Assembly (NCBI RefSeq): GCF_004522215.1
Contig: NZ_SDLR01000002.1
Span: 558,001 to 622,000, forward strand
Reading direction: 5' to 3'
From: Ammoniphilus sp. YIM 78166
Lineage (GTDB): Bacteria > Bacillota > Bacilli > Aneurinibacillales > RAOX-1
DNA: 64,000 bases
Positions within the stretch are counted from its first letter, which is position 1, and every line of letters starts with the position of its first letter. Shown piece after piece: positions 43,694-56,176 of this stretch. The translations under genes and the position numbers were made by a program. The notes under the pieces are model-generated. The model made no database searches and was not told the DNA's origin. It was given only the letters and a program-made list of their open reading frames with translations.

Positions 43694-45670
43694 ATGCCCC
43701 GACCTCTAGTCATAGGAAATGGAAAACTACTGATTAATTTTGATGCATCCCTTAATATGAGAGATTTATATTACCCTTATGTCGGTCAATTGAACCAAAT
43801 CGGAGGTTACTATTCCCGGATTGGGGTATGGGCGGATGGGATGTTTAGCTGGTGCCAGGAAGCGAGTTGGCATATCCAGCTCTCCTACCAGTCTGAAACA
43901 CTGGTTACAAATGTTATCGCGGAAAATCAGGAATTGGGTATCCAATTGATCATCGAGGATGCGGTCCACCAGCGTGAAACCATCTATCTCAAGAAAATTA
44001 CGGTTAGGAATCTGTGGTCTCATGCGCGAGAGGTTCGCTTATTCTTTAACCATGACTATAGTATCAATGAAACAGAGGTAGGAGATACCGCCGTCTTTGA
44101 TCCGCTATTACGGACTATTTATCATTATAAGAGGAATGTGTACATCATGATAAATGGTAAAACCCAAGATGAGGGCATCTATCAGTTCAGCACAGGGGTT
44201 AAGCGATTTAACCATGCCGAGGGAACTTGGAGAGATGCGGAAGACGGACAGCTCTCAGGAAATCCAATCGCTCAGGGTTCTGTCGATAGTACGGTGAGCT
44301 TTCGCTTAACTCTGGATCCCCAAGAAAAATTACCGATGTGGTATTGGATCTCGATTGGAAGAACACTGAGTGAAGTGAAAAAGCTTAATCAGTATGTTTT
44401 AGACAGCGGACCAGACTCTCTGCTTGAGCGAGTGAAGGTATACTGGCATCGTTGGGTGAATAAGTCTAATCGCTCCTTTCACAATCTTCCTGAGGAGGTT
44501 GTCGAGCTTTATAAAAAAAGTCTGCTTATTGTAAGAACACAAACGGATCAAGAGGGAGCCATTGTCGCCGCTAATGATTCCGATATCCTGCAATACAATC
44601 GTGACCACTATAGCTATATGTGGCCAAGGGATGGAGCGTTAGTAGCCTATGCGATGACGAAGGCAGGATATGAAAGGATGGTCAGTCCTTTCTTTGAGTT
44701 TTGTGCGAGGGTCCTCACGGAGGAAGGGTATCTTCATCATAAATACAATCCAGATGGCTCCGTGGGCTCAAGCTGGCATCCCTATGTTAACAATGGCAAG
44801 TATCAGCTTCCCATTCAGGAAGATGAAACAGCCTTGGTTTTGTTTGCCCTGTGGGAGCATTATTCTCAGCATAAGCAAATTGAGTTTTCTCAGTCCTTGT
44901 ATGCGAATCTGATACGGCCGGCGGCCAAATTCCTTACTCAGTATGTCGATGATCGCGTGGATCTGCCGAAAGCTAGCTATGACTTATGGGAAGAAAGAAG
45001 GGGAATATTCACCTTCACAGCTTCCAGCGTTTACGGTGGGCTAATGGCTGCAGCTAAATTCGCTTTCTTGTTTGGGGATGACAGACGAGGCAGAAGGTAT
45101 CAAGAAACGGCGAACCGGATTCGCCATGGTATAGAAACTTACCTCTATGATGAAGAAATCGGACGATTTATTCGCGGGATCTATGTTGACGAGGATGGAT
45201 CCATAACGAAAGATTTAACCTTGGAAAGCAGCTTGTTTTCTCTCTTTGCTTTTCAAGTCTTTGATCCTGGTGATGAGAGAGTGGAACGAACAATGGAGGC
45301 CGTGGAAAAAGGCTTGACTGTTCATTCCAAGGTGGGAGGAATTTGCCGGTACCAAAATGATTACTATTTTCAAAAATCGCAAGATATTGCCAATATTCCA
45401 GGCAATCCCTGGATTATTTGTACCTTATGGATGGCGGACTGGAGAATAGCAAAAGCTGAGACACTTGACGACCTGGCTCAGCCTTTACAAACCCTTCAGT
45501 GGGTGGTAGCTAGCGCTTTAGAAAGTGGTGTCTTGCCTGAACAGCTGGATCCCTATAACGGCAAACCTCTGTCTGTAGCGCCGTTAACCTGGTCTCATTC
45601 AACCTTTGTCTTGACGGTACTCAAGTATCTGGAAAAATATGAAGAATTAAAATCAAGAGGGTCCCATTAA
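43694..45670 (+). CDS. Glycoside hydrolase family 15 (glucoamylase/glucodextranase/trehalase-like)
   Basis: A 658-residue GH15 enzyme without a signal peptide. The N-terminal beta-sandwich (about 1-250, GKLLINFDASLNMRDLYYPYVGQ) precedes an (alpha/alpha)6 barrel. YSYMWPRDGALVAYAM is the substrate-binding loop, Glu433 in YDLWEERRG is the general acid and Glu616 in LPEQLDPYNGKPLSVAPLTWSHS the general base. It should remove glucose from non-reducing ends of alpha-glucans, or cleave trehalose or isomaltose units. The ATG at 43694 follows AGGATGTGAT; the GTG at 43685 is less likely. It is the last gene of the module, and its final codons form part of the terminator. It may mobilise the stored polymer. 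Confidence 0.88.
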   Translation: MPRPLVIGNGKLLINFDASLNMRDLYYPYVGQLNQIGGYYSRIGVWADGMFSWCQEASWHIQLSYQSETLVTNVIAENQELGIQLIIEDAVHQRETIYLKKITVRNLWSHAREVRLFFNHDYSINETEVGDTAVFDPLLRTIYHYKRNVYIMINGKTQDEGIYQFSTGVKRFNHAEGTWRDAEDGQLSGNPIAQGSVDSTVSFRLTLDPQEKLPMWYWISIGRTLSEVKKLNQYVLDSGPDSLLERVKVYWHRWVNKSNRSFHNLPEEVVELYKKSLLIVRTQTDQEGAIVAANDSDILQYNRDHYSYMWPRDGALVAYAMTKAGYERMVSPFFEFCARVLTEEGYLHHKYNPDGSVGSSWHPYVNNGKYQLPIQEDETALVLFALWEHYSQHKQIEFSQSLYANLIRPAAKFLTQYVDDRVDLPKASYDLWEERRGIFTFTASSVYGGLMAAAKFAFLFGDDRRGRRYQETANRIRHGIETYLYDEEIGRFIRGIYVDEDGSITKDLTLESSLFSLFAFQVFDPGDERVERTMEAVEKGLTVHSKVGGICRYQNDYYFQKSQDIANIPGNPWIICTLWMADWRIAKAETLDDLAQPLQTLQWVVASALESGVLPEQLDPYNGKPLSVAPLTWSHSTFVLTVLKYLEKYEELKSRGSH

Positions 45671-45683
45671 GGACCCTTTTTCG
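45658..45683 (+). terminator. Terminator overlapping the 3' end of the GH15 gene
   Basis: AGGGTCC (45658-45664) pairs with GGACCCT (45671-45677) around CATTAA, which contains the stop codon. T's follow. Confidence 0.88.
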
Positions 45684-45697
45684 CTGGAGATCTTTTC

Positions 45698-45726
45698 TTG
45701 TTCCTCGTAAGCGCCTATGCTAAAAT
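45698..45726 (+). promoter_or_regulatory. Candidate sigma-A promoter for lspA-rluD
   Basis: TTGTTC (45698-45703), a 17-base spacer and TAAAAT (45721-45726). It lies between the module's terminator and lspA. Confidence 0.4.
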
Positions 45727-45783
45727 TCTAGTATTGTCTAAAAGGCCAATAGAACATATTGGCAAACGATGGGGGTTTTTATC

Positions 45784-46239
45784 TTGCTTTATTATATGAT
45801 TGCGCTAATTGTATTTGTGGTAGACCAAGCAACCAAATGGATTGTGGTAAAAACCATGGAATTAGGACAAACCATCCCATTAATTGAGGGAGTTTTTCAC
45901 TTTACCTCTCACCGTAATCGAGGTGCTGCGTTTGGGATTCTCCAAGACCAAAGATGGTTTTTTATTGTGATCACGCTGCTGGTAGTCGGAGGAATTATCT
46001 ATTATTTACGCAAGTTAGGGAAAGATAATCCTAGAGTATCTCTAGCGCTATCCCTGATCTTAGGAGGGGCAGCAGGAAACTTCCTTGATCGGTTGCTTTT
46101 TGGAGAAGTGGTGGATTTCCTAGACTTTACATTAATTAATTATCCCATTTTCAACATTGCAGACTCTGCAATTGTGATCGGTGTTGGACTTATGATCTGG
46201 GATACCATCTTAGAAATGAAGAGAGAGAGAAGGGGTTAG
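45784..46239 (+). CDS. lspA: Lipoprotein signal peptidase (signal peptidase II)
   Basis: A 151-residue membrane aspartic protease that removes signal peptides from prolipoproteins. Four hydrophobic segments are visible. VVDQATKWIV, HRNRGAAFGIL, GGAAGNFLDRLLFGEVVDFLDF (first catalytic Asp) and FNIADSAIVIG (second) are intact. The TTG at 45784 is eight bases after GGGGG, while the ATG at 45769 has no ribosome site. The stop is followed after one base by the rluD ATG. It belongs to the conserved lspA-rluD-pyr order of Bacillales. Confidence 0.94.
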   Translation: MLYYMIALIVFVVDQATKWIVVKTMELGQTIPLIEGVFHFTSHRNRGAAFGILQDQRWFFIVITLLVVGGIIYYLRKLGKDNPRVSLALSLILGGAAGNFLDRLLFGEVVDFLDFTLINYPIFNIADSAIVIGVGLMIWDTILEMKRERRG

Positions 46240-46240
46240 T

Positions 46241-47167
46241 ATGTCAGCGTTCGAACGATATGACTGGGTAATCGAACCCAGCGAAGAAGGCGAGCGTATA
46301 GATAAGTATTTGGCTGAAGTAAGCGAAGACTGGACTCGTTCGCAGGTGCAGAAATGGATCAAGGAAGGTCTAGTTGAAGTTAACGGTCAGCCTGCCAAAG
46401 GCAACTATCGATTATCTGCAGATGATGAAGTCACGCTTCGGGTACCTCCTGCCGTTGAGTTAAATATTCAACCAGAAAAAATGGATCTTGAGATTGCCTA
46501 CGAGGATTCGGATGTCATCGTAATCAACAAGCCAAGAGGGTTGGTTGTCCATCCCGGAGCAGGTCATTATACAGGCACGTTGGTGAATGCGTTGCTTCAT
46601 CATTGCCAGGATTTATCGGGAATTAATGGTGTCCTTAGACCAGGCATTGTCCACCGCATCGATAAAGATACATCAGGACTCTTGATGGTCGCAAAGAATG
46701 ATAAAGCGCATCTTTCTCTTGCGCATCAGCTCAAAGAACACACCGTTAATCGGAAGTACTTGGCCTTGGTTCATGGCGTCATCCCTCATGAAAAGGGGAC
46801 CATAGATGCTCCGATTGGTCGTGACCCGAAAAACCGACAACAAATGGCCGTTGTATTTGAAAACTCCAAAGAAGCGATTACACACTTTGTGGTGTTAGAG
46901 AGGTTTGCTGAGCATACGTTAGTCGAGTTAAAGTTAGAAACGGGACGTACTCATCAGATTCGCGTTCATATGAAGTATATTGGCTATCCGCTGGTAGGTG
47001 ATCCTAAATATGGACAGAGAGGGGAACGTGCTGATATTGAAGGACAAGCCTTACATGCAGCCGTTCTCGGGTTTCACCATCCACGTACGGAGGAATACCT
47101 GGAGTTTACGGCCCCCCTGCCAGAAGACATGGTTAAATTAGCGGAACAATTGCGTCAATTGAGGTAG
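46241..47167 (+). CDS. rluD: RluA-family 23S rRNA pseudouridine synthase (RluD-like, YlyB)
   Basis: A 308-residue enzyme. An N-terminal S4 domain (about residues 14-75, ERIDKYLAEVSEDWTRSQVQKWIKEG) precedes the synthase domain with HPGAGHYTGTLVNALLHHC, the catalytic Asp in RPGIVHRIDKDTSGLLMVAKND, and ETGRTHQIRVHMKYIGYPLVGDPKYG. It makes pseudouridines in 23S rRNA helix 69 if it is a true RluD; the exact sites cannot be read from sequence. The ATG at 46241 follows GAGAAGGGG and is one base from the lspA stop. The pyr promoter starts four bases after its stop codon. Confidence 0.93.
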   Translation: MSAFERYDWVIEPSEEGERIDKYLAEVSEDWTRSQVQKWIKEGLVEVNGQPAKGNYRLSADDEVTLRVPPAVELNIQPEKMDLEIAYEDSDVIVINKPRGLVVHPGAGHYTGTLVNALLHHCQDLSGINGVLRPGIVHRIDKDTSGLLMVAKNDKAHLSLAHQLKEHTVNRKYLALVHGVIPHEKGTIDAPIGRDPKNRQQMAVVFENSKEAITHFVVLERFAEHTLVELKLETGRTHQIRVHMKYIGYPLVGDPKYGQRGERADIEGQALHAAVLGFHHPRTEEYLEFTAPLPEDMVKLAEQLRQLR

Positions 47168-47170
47168 CTA

Positions 47171-47199
47171 TTGACAGAACTCCCCGTTCATGGGATACT
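47171..47199 (+). promoter_or_regulatory. Extended -10 sigma-A promoter for the pyr operon
   Basis: A perfect TTGACA (47171-47176), a 17-base spacer and GATACT (47194-47199) with TG one base upstream of the -10 hexamer (47191-47192). Transcription should start near 47206, upstream of the PyrR-binding hairpin. Confidence 0.8.
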
Positions 47200-47220
47200 T
47201 TCTATAAATTTTATAGCAGA

Positions 47221-47369
47221 ACCTTTAAACTCAGTCCTGAGAGGCTGACAAGGTTGTCGGATTGCATTTATAGACAAACTAGTTTTGTCTATACCAAGGG
47301 ATTACCCTGAGTAATTTTCCCTTATTTGATGCTATACGTAGGCTTCCTGTCAGTGACGGGAAGCCTTTT
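47221..47369 (+). promoter_or_regulatory. PyrR-dependent attenuator in the pyr leader
   Basis: AGTCCTGAGAGGCT (47233-47246) matches the PyrR-binding loop consensus ARUCCNGNGAGGYU and is closed by ACCTT (47221-47225) and AAGGT (47250-47254). The terminator is AGGCTTCCTGTC (47340-47351) with GACGGGAAGCCT (47355-47366) and a T-run. CTGACAAGG (47245-47253) can instead pair with CCTGTCAG (47346-47353) with one bulge, giving an antiterminator that excludes both structures. An unexplained extra hairpin (TATAGACAAA/TTTGTCTATA, about 47269-47293) lies between. Confidence 0.9.
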
Positions 47370-47445
47370 TCACATTCCAAGTGAAAACTTTCCATATTCT
47401 GAACAGATCGAGACATACTAAGAAAGCAAAGAGGAGGGTGTAGGA

Positions 47446-48738
47446 GTGGGAATCGTGATAAAAAACGGAAAAGTGCTCCAAGATGGCGAGTTAGTCCCTC
47501 GGGATATTTTGATTATCGATAAAGTAATTTCTAAGGTAGCAGAGCAAATCGATAGTCAAGGACACAAAGAGATCGACGTCAAGGGAAAATGGGTGTCGGC
47601 CGGTTTTATTGATATGCACGTTCACTTACGGGAGCCTGGCTATGAAGCGAAAGAAACCATCGCTACAGGAACAGCTGCTGCAGCTCGAGGCGGGTTTACG
47701 GCCATAGCCTGTATGCCTAATACTAAGCCGGTAACCGACCGGGTGGAAGTCGTTAAATATATCAAAGAAAAAGCCCAAAGAGAAGGTGTGGTTCGGGTAC
47801 TGCCGATCGGCGCGATAACCATTCGTGAGCTAGGCGAAGAATTAACCGATATGGCAGCCATGAAGGAGTGCGGCATTATTGGGGTTTCTGACGATGGCGT
47901 AGGCGTTCAGAGCAGCCGTATGATGAAAGAGGGCATGAGAAGGGCTGCGAAGGCAGGGCTGCCGGTCATTGCCCATTGTGAAGACGAGACGCTGGCTAAA
48001 GGCGGCTCCATTCATGAAGGTACGTTTTCCGCCAAGCATGGACTAAGGGGTATTCCTAACGAAGCGGAAGCCATTCATGTTGCAAGAGACATCCTTTTGG
48101 CGGAAGCGACAGGAGCTCATTATCACGTCTGCCATATCAGTGCCGAACAATCGGTTCGCCATGTGCGCTACGCAAAAGAAAAAGGAATTAAAGTAACCAC
48201 GGAGGTTTGCCCTCACCATTTAATTTTGACCGATGAGGATATTCCGGCAAACCTGGACAGCAACTTTAAGATGAATCCCCCTCTTCGTTCGTCGGAGGAC
48301 CGAGCTGCCCTAATTGAAGCATTGAAAGATGGCACGATTGATATTATCGTAACCGATCACGCTCCGCATACTGAAGAGGAAAAAAAGCGCGGCTTGGCTT
48401 TAGCTCCGTTCGGCATTGTGGGCTTGGAGACGGCTTTTCCTTTACTCTATACACACCTCGTATTAACCGGAGATTTTACGCTAGAAGAGATCGTAAGCAA
48501 GATGACAAGCAAACCGGCTGAACTGTTTGGCTTGCCTTGGGGGCGCCTTGAAGAAGGTGCTATAGCCGACTTGACTGTCGTTGACCTAGAAACCGAGCGC
48601 GAAGTAAATCCTTTGGAGTTTGCAAGCAAAGGAAAAAACACACCTTTTACGGGCTGGAAGCTAAAAGGCTGGCCCATGATGACGATGGTGGATGGCTCCA
48701 TAGTATGGAAGCGCGAAGAAGTACTAAAAACGGTATAA
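47446..48738 (+). CDS. pyrC: Dihydroorotase (class I)
   Basis: A 430-residue zinc amidohydrolase that cyclises carbamoyl-aspartate to dihydroorotate. The metal-binding FIDMHVHLREPG, HCEDETLAKGG, HYHVCHIS and IVTDHAPHTEEEKKRG segments match class I dihydroorotases. The start is GTG at 47446 with GAGGAGGGTG upstream. It is the first gene after the attenuator; in B. subtilis pyrR, pyrP and pyrB precede it, and all three are missing here. Aspartate carbamoyltransferase, which in many bacteria works with a class I dihydroorotase, must be encoded elsewhere. carA follows after 27 bases. Confidence 0.95.
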   Translation: MGIVIKNGKVLQDGELVPRDILIIDKVISKVAEQIDSQGHKEIDVKGKWVSAGFIDMHVHLREPGYEAKETIATGTAAAARGGFTAIACMPNTKPVTDRVEVVKYIKEKAQREGVVRVLPIGAITIRELGEELTDMAAMKECGIIGVSDDGVGVQSSRMMKEGMRRAAKAGLPVIAHCEDETLAKGGSIHEGTFSAKHGLRGIPNEAEAIHVARDILLAEATGAHYHVCHISAEQSVRHVRYAKEKGIKVTTEVCPHHLILTDEDIPANLDSNFKMNPPLRSSEDRAALIEALKDGTIDIIVTDHAPHTEEEKKRGLALAPFGIVGLETAFPLLYTHLVLTGDFTLEEIVSKMTSKPAELFGLPWGRLEEGAIADLTVVDLETEREVNPLEFASKGKNTPFTGWKLKGWPMMTMVDGSIVWKREEVLKTV

Positions 48739-48765
48739 CCATTAAGTAAAGAGAGGGTGGAGCGA

Positions 48766-49866
48766 ATGTTAGCTAGATTAATTTTAGAGGATGGCACCGT
48801 ATTTTCCGGAAAATCTTTCGGGGCAGCCAGAGAGTCTTATGGAGAGGTCGTTTTTAATACAGGTATTACAGGGTATCAAGAGGTACTGTCTGACCCTTCC
48901 TACTGCGGCCAAATTGTGACCATGACCTATCCGTTAATTGGCAATTACGGTATTAACCGAGATGACTTTGAATCCGTAAGACCATTTATTCATGGCTTTG
49001 TAGTAAGAGAGCATGCGGAGCTGCCAAGCAATTTCCGCAGTCAGCAGACGTTGGATTCCCTTTTGAAGGAATATGATATTCCAGGGATTAGCGATATAGA
49101 TACGCGTCGATTAACCCGAAAGATTCGTGAGTTTGGTACCATGCGCGGGGTGATTACAACTTCGGATGCTCAGGTCGAAGAGTTTTTAAAATCATTGCAG
49201 CAATCCGGCAACATGAACGATCAGGTTTCTCGTGTTTCCACCAAAAGTGTATTCACGGTTCCAGGAAGAGGACCGCGAATCGTAGTTGTGGACTTCGGTT
49301 CCAAAAGCGGAATCCTTCGCGAGCTGACGCAAAGAGATTGTGATGTGATCGTAGTTCCCTATAACACAGACGCAAAAGAAATTAACCGACTTCGCCCGGA
49401 TGGAATTCTTCTGTCCAATGGACCTGGGGATCCCAAGGATGTGGGAGAAGCTGTTACGATGATTAAGGATGTACTAGGAAAGTATCCATTGTTCGGCATA
49501 TGTTTAGGTCATCAGCTGTTCGCCTTGGCGTGCGGAGGAAACACGGAAAAAATGAAGTTTGGACATCGTGGAGGAAACCAGCCGGTGAAGGAGCTTGCGA
49601 CCGATCGGACTTTCATCACATCACAGAATCATGGCTTTGCCGTAACGAAAGAGTCTCTTGTTGGTACAGAGTTAAACATTTCACATATCGCTATCAATGA
49701 CGACACGATTGAAGGCTTAGAGCATAAGACCCTGCCAGCTTTCTCTGTCCAGTATCACCCAGAGGCGGCTCCAGGCCCTTATGATTCAGGTTATCTATTT
49801 GATCGTTTTCTCGACATGGTAGAAAAGCACAAGAAGGAGGTAAGCCCTTATGCCATTACTCGCTAA
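48766..49866 (+). CDS. carA: Carbamoyl-phosphate synthase, small (glutamine amidotransferase) subunit
   Basis: A 366-residue subunit that releases ammonia from glutamine and feeds it to CarB. The N-terminal domain starts with [16 protein letters not shown] and contains [27 protein letters not shown]. The class I amidotransferase domain has the catalytic Cys in [16 protein letters not shown] and His/Glu in [10 protein letters not shown]. The ATG at 48766, six bases after GAGGGTGG, is preferred to the GTG at 48757. It overlaps the carB start by 17 bases in another frame. By position it is the pyrimidine-specific enzyme (pyrAA). Confidence 0.96.
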   Translation: MLARLILEDGTVFSGKSFGAARESYGEVVFNTGITGYQEVLSDPSYCGQIVTMTYPLIGNYGINRDDFESVRPFIHGFVVREHAELPSNFRSQQTLDSLLKEYDIPGISDIDTRRLTRKIREFGTMRGVITTSDAQVEEFLKSLQQSGNMNDQVSRVSTKSVFTVPGRGPRIVVVDFGSKSGILRELTQRDCDVIVVPYNTDAKEINRLRPDGILLSNGPGDPKDVGEAVTMIKDVLGKYPLFGICLGHQLFALACGGNTEKMKFGHRGGNQPVKELATDRTFITSQNHGFAVTKESLVGTELNISHIAINDDTIEGLEHKTLPAFSVQYHPEAAPGPYDSGYLFDRFLDMVEKHKKEVSPYAITR

Positions 49867-52800
49867 TCTTAAAAAAGTCCTTGTTATTGGTTCAGGCCCT
49901 ATCGTGATTGGACAAGCTGCGGAGTTTGATTATGCAGGAACGCAAGCTTGTGAGGCACTTAAAGAAGAAGGCTTAGAAGTCGTGTTAATCAACAGTAACC
50001 CTGCAACGATCATGACGGATACAAATATTGCAGATAAAGTATATATTGAACCGCTAACGGTCGAATTTGTTTCTCGTGTGATTCGCCAGGAAAAGCCTGA
50101 TGGTCTTCTCGCCACGCTAGGCGGTCAAACGGGACTAAACCTAGCCAAGGAATTGGACGAAGCTGGGATCCTAGAAGAAGAAGGGGTTAAGCTCTTAGGA
50201 ACGGACTTAGAAGCCATTAAGAAAGCGGAAGACCGCGACCTGTTCCGGGAGCTCATGTATGAAATCAACGAGCCGGTTCCAGAGAGTGACATTATTCAAA
50301 CGGTGGAAGAAGCCGTAGCTTTTGCCGATCGCATCGGGTACCCCATCATTGTGCGCCCTGCCTACACACTTGGAGGAACAGGCGGCGGTATCGTACACGA
50401 TGAGGAAAGCTTAAGGGAAACGGTAGCTAGTGGTTTGAAGTACTCTCCCATTACTCAGTGCTTGGTTGAAAAAAGTATCGCCGGCTTTAAGGAAATTGAG
50501 TATGAAGTAATGCGTGATGATAAAGGCAATTCCATTGTGGTCTGTAATATGGAAAATGTGGATCCAGTAGGTATTCATACGGGAGACAGTATTGTTGTGG
50601 CGCCAAGCCAAACGTTATCAGACAGAGAGTACCAAATGCTCCGTTCCGCTTCCTTAAAGATCATCAATGCCCTGAACATCAAGGGTGGATGTAATGTACA
50701 GCTTGCATTGGATCCATATAGTTTCCAGTACTATATCATCGAGGTTAACCCGCGCGTATCGCGTTCTAGTGCCCTAGCGTCCAAGGCAACGGGATATCCC
50801 ATTGCGAAAATGGCAGCTAAGATTGCTGTGGGTTATACTCTAGACGAATTGGAAAATCCAGTGACGAAGAGAACATCTGCTTGCTTCGAGCCTTCTTTGG
50901 ATTATGTGGTAACCAAAATTCCAAGATGGCCGTTTGATAAGTTCATTTCTGCCAACCGTAAGCTAGGTACGCAAATGAAAGCAACTGGTGAAGTCATGGC
51001 GATCGGCAGAACCTTTGAGGAATCGATTCTAAAGGCCGTAAGATCCTTAGAGGTTGGAACCTATCATCTAGAGCTCAAGGAAGCAACAGGACTCTCTCAA
51101 GAGGAACTTGACAAGCGTTTAGCGGTGGCAGATGATGAGCGAATCTTCCTGCTAATGGAGGCGATTCGCCGCGGCATGACACGCGATCAAATCCATGAAT
51201 TAACCAAGATTGATCATTTCTTCTTAGATAAATTTGAGCGAATCGTAGCATTTGAATCCCGTTTGAAAAACGAACCTCTTGATTTCCAGCTTCTGCGTGA
51301 AGCCAAGCGTCTTGGTTTTGTGGATCGTAAAATTGCGGAGTTGACTGGATTAACGGAAGATGAGCTGCGCAAACAGCGTAAGGAGCAAGGTCTTGTTCCT
51401 GTCTACAAGATGGTAGACACTTGCGCAGCAGAGTTCGAAGCCGAAACCCCATACTATTACTCGACTTATGAGGAAGAAGATGAGCGGGAAGACACCCAGA
51501 AGAAGCGAGTGATTGTATTGGGCTCTGGTCCAATCCGCATCGGTCAAGGGATTGAATTTGACTATGCCACCGTTCATGCGGTATGGGCGATTAAAGAAGC
51601 AGGTTACGAAGCGGTTATTATTAATAACAACCCAGAGACTGTATCAACGGACTTCAACACCTCCGATCGCTTATATTTTGAGCCATTGTTTATTGAAGAC
51701 GTCTTGAATATCATTGATGTAGAAAAGCCAGAAGGCGTGATCGTTCAATTTGGAGGACAAACTGCCATTAACCTAGCTGAAGCTCTTGTAAAGAATGGCG
51801 TCCGAATCCTAGGTTCTGACTTGGAGAGCATCGATACAGCGGAGGACCGTGAAAAATTTGAAAAGCTGCTTCGTGAGCTGTCGATCGCGCAACCGCTAGG
51901 AAAGACCGTAACAAACGTAAATGCAGCCGTAGAAACGGCTAACGGGTTAGGTTATCCCGTTCTTGTTCGTCCTTCTTATGTCTTGGGCGGAAGAGCGATG
52001 GAAATCGTTTATAACGAAAACGAGCTATTAAGCTATATGGAACAAGCGGTGAAAATTAATCCGCAGCATCCGGTGTTAATTGACCGTTATATGCTCGGGC
52101 GTGAAGTTGAAGTTGATGCCATTTGTGATGGCAAAGACGTACTGATCCCAGGAATCATGGAGCATATTGAACGGGCCGGTGTTCACTCGGGAGATTCCAT
52201 TGCGGTGTACCCGCCTCAAAGTATCAGTCCGGAGCTTAAAGATCAATTGATTAAAATCACAACAAAAATTGCCTTGGGTTTAAACGTCAAAGGATTAGTC
52301 AATATCCAGTTTGTTATCCATGACAACCAAGTGTATGTGATCGAGGTAAATCCTCGAGCTTCCAGAACTGTTCCATTCTTAAGTAAGGTAACGGGCATTC
52401 CAATGGCCAACCTGGCGACCAAAGTGATTATGGGTCACAGCATCCGTGAGGAAGGCTTCACACCAGGGTATCATCCAGAGGCTGAGCATATCTCTGTCAA
52501 AGTCCCTGTATTCTCCTTTGCTAAGCTGCGTCGCGTAGACATTACACTCGGACCAGAAATGAAATCAACGGGAGAAGTTATGGGACGTGACAAAAACCTT
52601 TCTAAAGCCCTTTACAAAGGTTTGATTGCATCTGGAATGAAAATCCCGGTACATGGCAGTGTCCTTGTAACTGTGGCGGATAAAGACAAAGAAGAGGCGA
52701 TGGACATCATCCGTGGATTCTACGATCTCGGCTTTAAGCTGATGGCTACAAGCGGAACGGCGTCTTCTCTTGAAGAAGCAGGCTTTAAGGTAACAACCGT

Positions 52801-53060
52801 TAATAAGCTGACAGAGGGTACACCGAATCTTCTCGATCAGATCCGAAACGGGGAAGCCAGTATCGTGATCAATACGCTGACGAAAGGAAAGACACCAGAG
52901 CGTGATGGATTCCGTATCCGTCGTGAGGCTGTAGAAAACGGTGTGGTTTGCTTAACCTCATTAGACACAGCCAGAGCCTTGTTGCGCGTCATTGAGACGA
53001 TTACCTTCGGAACAGAATCCATGCCGCAATTCATACAGCCAAAACGGGAGGCTGTACTCC

Positions 53061-53068
<8 letters not shown>
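49850..53068 (+). CDS. carB: Carbamoyl-phosphate synthase, large subunit
   Basis: A 1072-residue synthetase with two homologous ATP-grasp halves. The first half (about 1-400) begins [21 protein letters not shown] and the second (about 545-935) begins [20 protein letters not shown]. An oligomerisation region lies between. [22 protein letters not shown] and [22 protein letters not shown] are matching active-site segments. The C-terminal 140 residues form the MGS-type regulatory domain, where UMP or PRPP would bind. The ATG at 49850 has AAGGAGGTAAG upstream and lies inside the end of carA. The last eight bases overlap pyrK. Confidence 0.97.
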
Positions 53069-55480
<2,412 letters not shown>

Positions 55481-55494
<14 letters not shown>

Positions 55495-56125
55495 AAAGCA
55501 GATTGCTAAAAAGCTACTCGAGATTCGAGCTGTCCACCTAAGACCAGAGGAACCCTTTACCTGGACGTCAGGGCTACGCTCTCCGATCTACTGTGATAAT
55601 CGGATGACCATGTCTTATCCGGAAGTCCGCAAGATGGTTGCGGAGTCCTTCGCTGATGTGATCCGGGAGAAGTATGGTCAAGCTGATGTTATTGCCGGAA
55701 CGGCTACAGCTGGAATTCCTCATGCTGCATGGGTGGCAGACCTGCTAGGGTTGCCAATGATCTACGTGCGTGACAAAGCCAAAGGGCATGGACGCAATAA
55801 CCAAATCGAAGGGGTCTTGAAGCCAGGACAGAAAGTGGTTGTCATTGAAGATTTGATTTCTACTGGTGGAAGCTCGATTAAGGCGGCGGACGCTGTTAAA
55901 GAAGCGGGCGGTGAAGTTTTGTCGGTACTGGCAATCTTCTCATACCAATTTGCCAAAGCGGAAAAAGCTTTTGTAGAAGCTGGTTATCCGTTTGAGACGA
56001 TGAGCAACTATACAGCTCTCTTGGAGCAGGCGAAAGAAGACGGAATTCTGCAGCAAGAGCAGGTAAATGAATTGGCTCAGTGGCGAGTGGATCCCGAAGC
56101 CTATACGACAAAATGGAATAGCTAA
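55481..56125 (+). CDS. pyrE: Orotate phosphoribosyltransferase
   Basis: A 214-residue type I phosphoribosyltransferase joining orotate and PRPP to OMP. FTWTSGLRSPIYCDNRM is the N-terminal orotate region, RDKAKGHGRNNQIEG the flexible loop, and VVVIEDLISTGGSSIKAADAV the PRPP motif. The ATG at 55481 has GTGAGGA six bases upstream; another in-frame ATG at 55475 is too close to it. It ends the enzyme set of the operon, but a further 47-codon gene follows 51 bases downstream before the terminator. Confidence 0.95.
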
Positions 56126-56135
56126 GATCATCTGG

Positions 56136-56160
56136 GGAAAAGTAAGAAGGAAACTTTTCC
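56136..56160 (+). other. Hairpin just upstream of the 47-codon gene
   Basis: GGAAAAGT (56136-56143) pairs with ACTTTTCC (56153-56160) around AAGAAGGAA. It ends two bases before the AGGAGATGATG ribosome site and lacks a T-run, so it may influence translation or mRNA stability. Confidence 0.55.
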
Positions 56161-56176
56161 TAGGAGATGATGGCGT

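Noticed and set aside
49850-49866. Frameshift between carA and carB
   Set aside because: The 17-base overlap joins two complete genes in different frames, each with intact ends and a separate ribosome site.
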